Source: Promethearchaeota archaeon
GTDB taxonomy: Archaea; Asgardarchaeota; Lokiarchaeia; Sigynarchaeales; MK-D1
Length of the DNA: 9,790 bases
Direction: 5' to 3'
NCBI GenBank assembly: GCA_016839865.1
Contig: JAEOTN010000278.1
Span: 1 to 9,790 of the forward strand
In this document: positions 7,030-9,790 of the stretch, in pieces
How the letters are laid out: the number at the start of each line of letters is the position of its first letter
Position numbering within the stretch: the stretch's first letter is position 1
The notes under the pieces: generated by a model
Database searches by the model: none
What the model saw: only the letters and a program-made list of their open reading frames with translations
What the model was told of the DNA's origin: nothing
Program-made: the position numbers and the translations under genes

Positions 7030-7043
7030 GAATACATGTATTC
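7030..7043. promoter_or_regulatory. 14-base perfect palindrome over the predicted start of copy 3
   Basis: GAATACATGTATTC is self-complementary over its full length. It begins 23 bases after the GAACC element, exactly the offset of the related GAATAT-N4-ATATTC before copy 1. A dimeric regulator binding here would block RNA polymerase, so this is a candidate operator. Confidence 0.42.
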
Positions 7044-7070
7044 AGTTACTGAAATATTGGAGTTTTCAAA

Positions 7071-8885
7071 ATGAAAAGATTTTCTAGTATAGATTTCATG
7101 CGTGGTATAGCAATACTTCTAATGTTATTTTTACATCCTATTGCAGATTATTTAGATGTAGATGGCCTTATTGCTCAAATCGACTACCTTCCGTTAATTA
7201 ATGTGATTGCTCTAGTTGTGTTACCCTTCCTAGGAGGATTAGCGGGATTATTCTTGTTAGTATCTGCTATATCAAACATGATAAGCATGCAGAAACAGTT
7301 AATGCGTGGAAGATCTGTAGGGATGCTTGCTTTACGGCAAGTAATAACTGGTTTTATAATCTATTTCTTTGCAATGCTTACGGAAAGCACCACTGGGTAT
7401 TGGGGAGGTATTGGAGAATTAGGACGGTATTTAGATCAACCTTTAGTGGTTAATTGGGTCAAAATTTTCACCCAATGGGGCACCATTGAAGCAATTCACA
7501 CTGTCGCCTTGTGTGTTATCATCAATGGGGTGATTCACGGTATTATTTCTATTAAAGGATTATGGAAAAAACCCAAAACGCAAATGGCTATCTATGCTGT
7601 ACTTGCAGTAATTGTTCTTGCATCTACCTCTTTTGTTTGGAAAGGGATTGGAAGTTTATATACTGATAATTATGGTGTAGGGTTTCCATGGGGTACCGTA
7701 GGCAAGTATTACATTAATGCAGGTGGTGATATAGTTGGTTATACTCAATATCAACCTCATCTGTTTAACTCTAGCTTTATCGATGTTGTTAAAGGGTGGT
7801 TTTTCGGTCTATGGGCTGCGCCTATGGAACCACTGTTTCCGTATCTTGCGGTCAGTTTCATTGGTAGTATAATTGGAATAGCATGTGCTCAACCAAAAAA
7901 AGCCATTTTTAAAGGATTCATGAAAATAATGCTTCTTATTGCTGTGGGCATGTTCCTCGTAGGAGCAGCAGGTATAATTGTTATGATGTTAGATATTATT
8001 CCCCAAAGTTTCGATGATGCAGTCGGCATTTACCGATTAATATCCTTCCATCGACATTGGGCTCCTGATTATCCCCAATATGGATCATATTTAACCTGGT
8101 GGTCGTGGTTATGGCAATTCTGCGCGGTGACGGGGTGGGGGCTTATGGCGACATTAGCTATGTTATATGCTGTAGAATTTCGTGGAAAAGGAAAAAAATT
8201 TGCCGAGAAAACTAAATTTATTCGTAGATTTGGATTTACTGCATTTTCCAACTATAACCAGCAATATTTAATGACATCAACGGGTTTTTGGGTTCCACAA
8301 CTTTTTTTTGGAACAGGTGCCGTTGCATCTTGGCTCAATCTAAAATTAGGATGGTGGCAAAGTGGTTTAGGAGCATATAGTAAGGTGATGTGGTTTGGTA
8401 TATTTCTCCAAATCGGTTTTACTTTGCTGATCTACCACATAGTGATGAAATTGTGGGAAAAAGTGAATTATCGTGGTTCAATAGAGTGGTTCATGGGAAC
8501 GATTGGGTATTACATTGTTCCAGTCAAAAAGCCAGAATCCCTTCAAATGAAGAAATGGTATGAGAAAGGAGATTTAGCGGTTGAACAGGCATTCTATAAT
8601 GCAGAATGGTTGAATATTGTCGAGGAAACGGAAGAGTATCATAGATCCAAAAGAGACTCCCGAATTGCAATGATTTTTGCTATTGCCGCATTTTGTGTTC
8701 CTTTGTTCATTCCATTTACGGTCGGATGGTTGTTTGTGACAATTAGAACCTTCAAGACGGAAGGGAAAAACAAAAAGAATGTTACGGCACTTATTCTTTG
8801 CATTATTGGAACGATACTGACTCTCGCTTTCTCAGTGTTATTGTTTATACTCACGCCGGATATGCTTGGATTTCATCTTCTATAA
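7071..8885 (+). CDS. Polytopic membrane acyltransferase (AT3/DUF418-like) with DUF4190-like tail, copy 3 (long first loop)
   Basis: A 604-residue paralogue of the two preceding genes. R11 and H22 in DFMRGIAILLMLFLH give the AT3-type R-X10-H motif, and H143 is kept. The DUF418-like half has FTAFSNYNQQY (389-399) and WEKVNYRGSIEWF (462-474). The conserved linker (about 485-531) and a helix pair around RTFKTEGKNKKN (559-570) complete the protein. Its distinctive feature is a longer exterior loop after segment 5 (about 195-236), with extra residues on both sides of GFPWGTV and a glycine-rich INAGGDIVGYTQY stretch. The second exterior loop (413-438) has GWWQSGLG as in copy 1 but is about 13 residues shorter. 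It resembles copy 2 in segment 7 and the final helices, but copy 1 in the second loop and linker, a mosaic pattern. It converges on the right-edge gene with only ten bases between stops. Substrate unknown; an envelope glycan or lipid acyl transfer is inferred. Confidence 0.85.
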   Translation: MKRFSSIDFMRGIAILLMLFLHPIADYLDVDGLIAQIDYLPLINVIALVVLPFLGGLAGLFLLVSAISNMISMQKQLMRGRSVGMLALRQVITGFIIYFFAMLTESTTGYWGGIGELGRYLDQPLVVNWVKIFTQWGTIEAIHTVALCVIINGVIHGIISIKGLWKKPKTQMAIYAVLAVIVLASTSFVWKGIGSLYTDNYGVGFPWGTVGKYYINAGGDIVGYTQYQPHLFNSSFIDVVKGWFFGLWAAPMEPLFPYLAVSFIGSIIGIACAQPKKAIFKGFMKIMLLIAVGMFLVGAAGIIVMMLDIIPQSFDDAVGIYRLISFHRHWAPDYPQYGSYLTWWSWLWQFCAVTGWGLMATLAMLYAVEFRGKGKKFAEKTKFIRRFGFTAFSNYNQQYLMTSTGFWVPQLFFGTGAVASWLNLKLGWWQSGLGAYSKVMWFGIFLQIGFTLLIYHIVMKLWEKVNYRGSIEWFMGTIGYYIVPVKKPESLQMKKWYEKGDLAVEQAFYNAEWLNIVEETEEYHRSKRDSRIAMIFAIAAFCVPLFIPFTVGWLFVTIRTFKTEGKNKKNVTALILCIIGTILTLAFSVLLFILTPDMLGFHLL

Positions 8886-8893
8886 TTTTTTTT
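8886..8893 (+). terminator. T-run terminator after copy 3
   Basis: Eight Ts directly follow the TAA stop and end just before the stop codon of the convergent gene (8896-8898). This is the same simple T-run ending as after the other copies. Confidence 0.45.
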
Positions 8894-8895
8894 CT

Positions 8896-9790
8896 TTATA
8901 GAAACTTCACTAATCTTGGTAATATCGAATACGCTTTTTTCTCTTCCTCTCGTATTAATTTAAGAGTATGAGAGCCGCGTTTGCGCATATTCGAGTCCCA
9001 AACAGTGATTCCTTCGGTATAACGTAGCCCATGTTTCCCATGTGTGCTAATTCGATTATTTTTCCAGTCTACCCAGAATGGAAAAGGAAAATCCAACCAC
9101 CCTTGATACAAATAATCTTCGATCATTCTGAATTTTTCTAACAGTTGAAGTAAGAGATCTTGAGCTACCCCTGTATATTCATTTGAAATCCTCTCAAGAA
9201 ACTGAACTGCTGTTGCTCGTGCATCATGATAAGAGTCATACATCCATGCATTTGCGTGCATATTTGCTAAATAGGGATTTTTATCAAGGAATTGATGGAG
9301 ATTCGTCATTGTAACTTCCTGCTGTGTTTGTTCTGTCGTATAATTATGACGTTCTTCATCTTGTAATTGATCAATCCAAGTCTCATATGCGTTTATTCCA
9401 TTTGCATAATATCCAATAGGACTTTCATCTATTTTCCCTACAGACCAGTGTTTTAAGGTCCAAGTCATGCTTTCTTTTAACGCCTTTTTACGATCCATAG
9501 GTTCTCCCACTTTTTCCACCGTAAATAACCCCCATGGGAACTTTTCGGTAATATTATAATCAGGAAGACGATGTTTTTCGTAGTCTCTTTCGATTCCATC
9601 GAAATAAGTTCGGCAATACAATTGGGATCGCTTAAATCCCGTAATAATTCCCCACTCTGGAATGTGTACTAAATCAATTGCTAGAACAGGATGATTTTTA
9701 CCTAATTCTTTTTTTATGAGTTTAAAAAGATCTTTTTGGATTTCTGAACGTTTAGCGTCATCTTGGTTTTGATTGAAGTAAGGAGTTAGT
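8896..9790 (-). CDS. Partial cytoplasmic protein, possibly BtrH / papain-like (C39-like) family (5' end beyond window)
   Basis: The frame is open from the right edge (first full codon at 9789-9787) to TAA at 8898-8896, giving 297 visible residues without the N-terminus. A TTG at 9621 could be taken as a start, but 56 protein-like codons precede it in the same frame, including VLAIDLVHIPEWGIITGFKR (35-54), so the gene continues outside the window. The PEWGIITGF segment followed by beta-rich sequence and PWGLFTVEK (about 85-93) resembles the end of the papain-like fold in BtrH-type proteins. The later AYETWIDQL (132-140) and the helical ANAWMYDSYHDARATAVQFL (173-192) resemble their helical C-terminal domain. 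No membrane segment or signal is visible. In that family a cysteine near the N-terminus is catalytic, and that region is not visible, so activity cannot be judged. The gene is real; the family is a tentative reading of motif resemblance. Confidence 0.62.
   Translation of the reverse strand, partial: LTPYFNQNQDDAKRSEIQKDLFKLIKKELGKNHPVLAIDLVHIPEWGIITGFKRSQLYCRTYFDGIERDYEKHRLPDYNITEKFPWGLFTVEKVGEPMDRKKALKESMTWTLKHWSVGKIDESPIGYYANGINAYETWIDQLQDEERHNYTTEQTQQEVTMTNLHQFLDKNPYLANMHANAWMYDSYHDARATAVQFLERISNEYTGVAQDLLLQLLEKFRMIEDYLYQGWLDFPFPFWVDWKNNRISTHGKHGLRYTEGITVWDSNMRKRGSHTLKLIREEEKKAYSILPRLVKFL

Noticed and set aside
3159..8885. The three acyltransferase genes as one operon, or as an assembly duplication.
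   Set aside because: Each copy has its own promoter and T-run ending, and the genes differ throughout at silent sites and in loop lengths, so they are genuine diverged paralogues with separate transcription units.
9619..9621. TTG as the start of the right-edge gene.
   Set aside because: The same frame stays open to the window edge with protein-like sequence containing a conserved-looking PEWGIITGF segment, so the TTG is an internal leucine codon.
1..9790. CRISPR array, tRNA/rRNA, insertion sequence or defence system.
   Set aside because: No regularly spaced repeats, cloverleaf-like sequence, transposase, nuclease or toxin-antitoxin motifs were seen on either strand.

Overview
The window is AT-rich and looks archaeal. 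The promoters are archaeal (BRE plus TATA, for example GAACCTTTTTATA). Several genes have a TATA box only about 27-28 bases before the start codon, as expected for leaderless transcripts. Stop codons are followed by T-runs rather than GC hairpins. Gene content is chromosomal, with lone genes on both strands and no mobile element, phage gene, RNA gene or CRISPR array. An Asgard-like archaeon is my best guess, but this is inferred from style and not from a marker gene.

Left part (1-3073): a partial membrane protein on the minus strand runs off the left edge. Next come a full-length PepD-type M20 dipeptidase (+), a YpeA-like GNAT acetyltransferase (-) whose end overlaps the end of pepD, and an isoprenylcysteine carboxyl methyltransferase (ICMT/PEMT)-type membrane methyltransferase (-).

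Centre (3091-8893), the notable part: three tandem paralogous polytopic membrane proteins of 605, 570 and 604 residues. Each has its own BRE/TATA promoter, a leader of about 30 bases, a GGAG ribosome binding site and a T-run after the stop. All three combine an R-X10-H motif in the first membrane segment (the acyltransferase-3 signature), a DUF418/YeiB-like C-terminal half ending in an (R)GS(L/I)EW motif, an almost invariant hydrophilic linker, and a two-helix tail resembling DUF4190. Length differences fall in two predicted exterior loops, while the membrane core is strongly conserved. This suggests a family of acyl-transfer enzymes acting on surface glycans or lipids and diversified for substrate, which is inference. 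The 91-base gap between copies 1 and 2 holds a T-run and a promoter. The 290-base gap between copies 2 and 3 holds a T-run, two inverted repeats and a promoter, with no gene that I can see.

Right part (8896-9790): a minus-strand gene runs off the right edge. It resembles the BtrH / papain-like (C39-like) families, with low confidence. Apart from the tandem family, the genes look independently transcribed and share no obvious pathway, although the ICMT-like enzyme is divergently paired with copy 1 and could share its promoter region.
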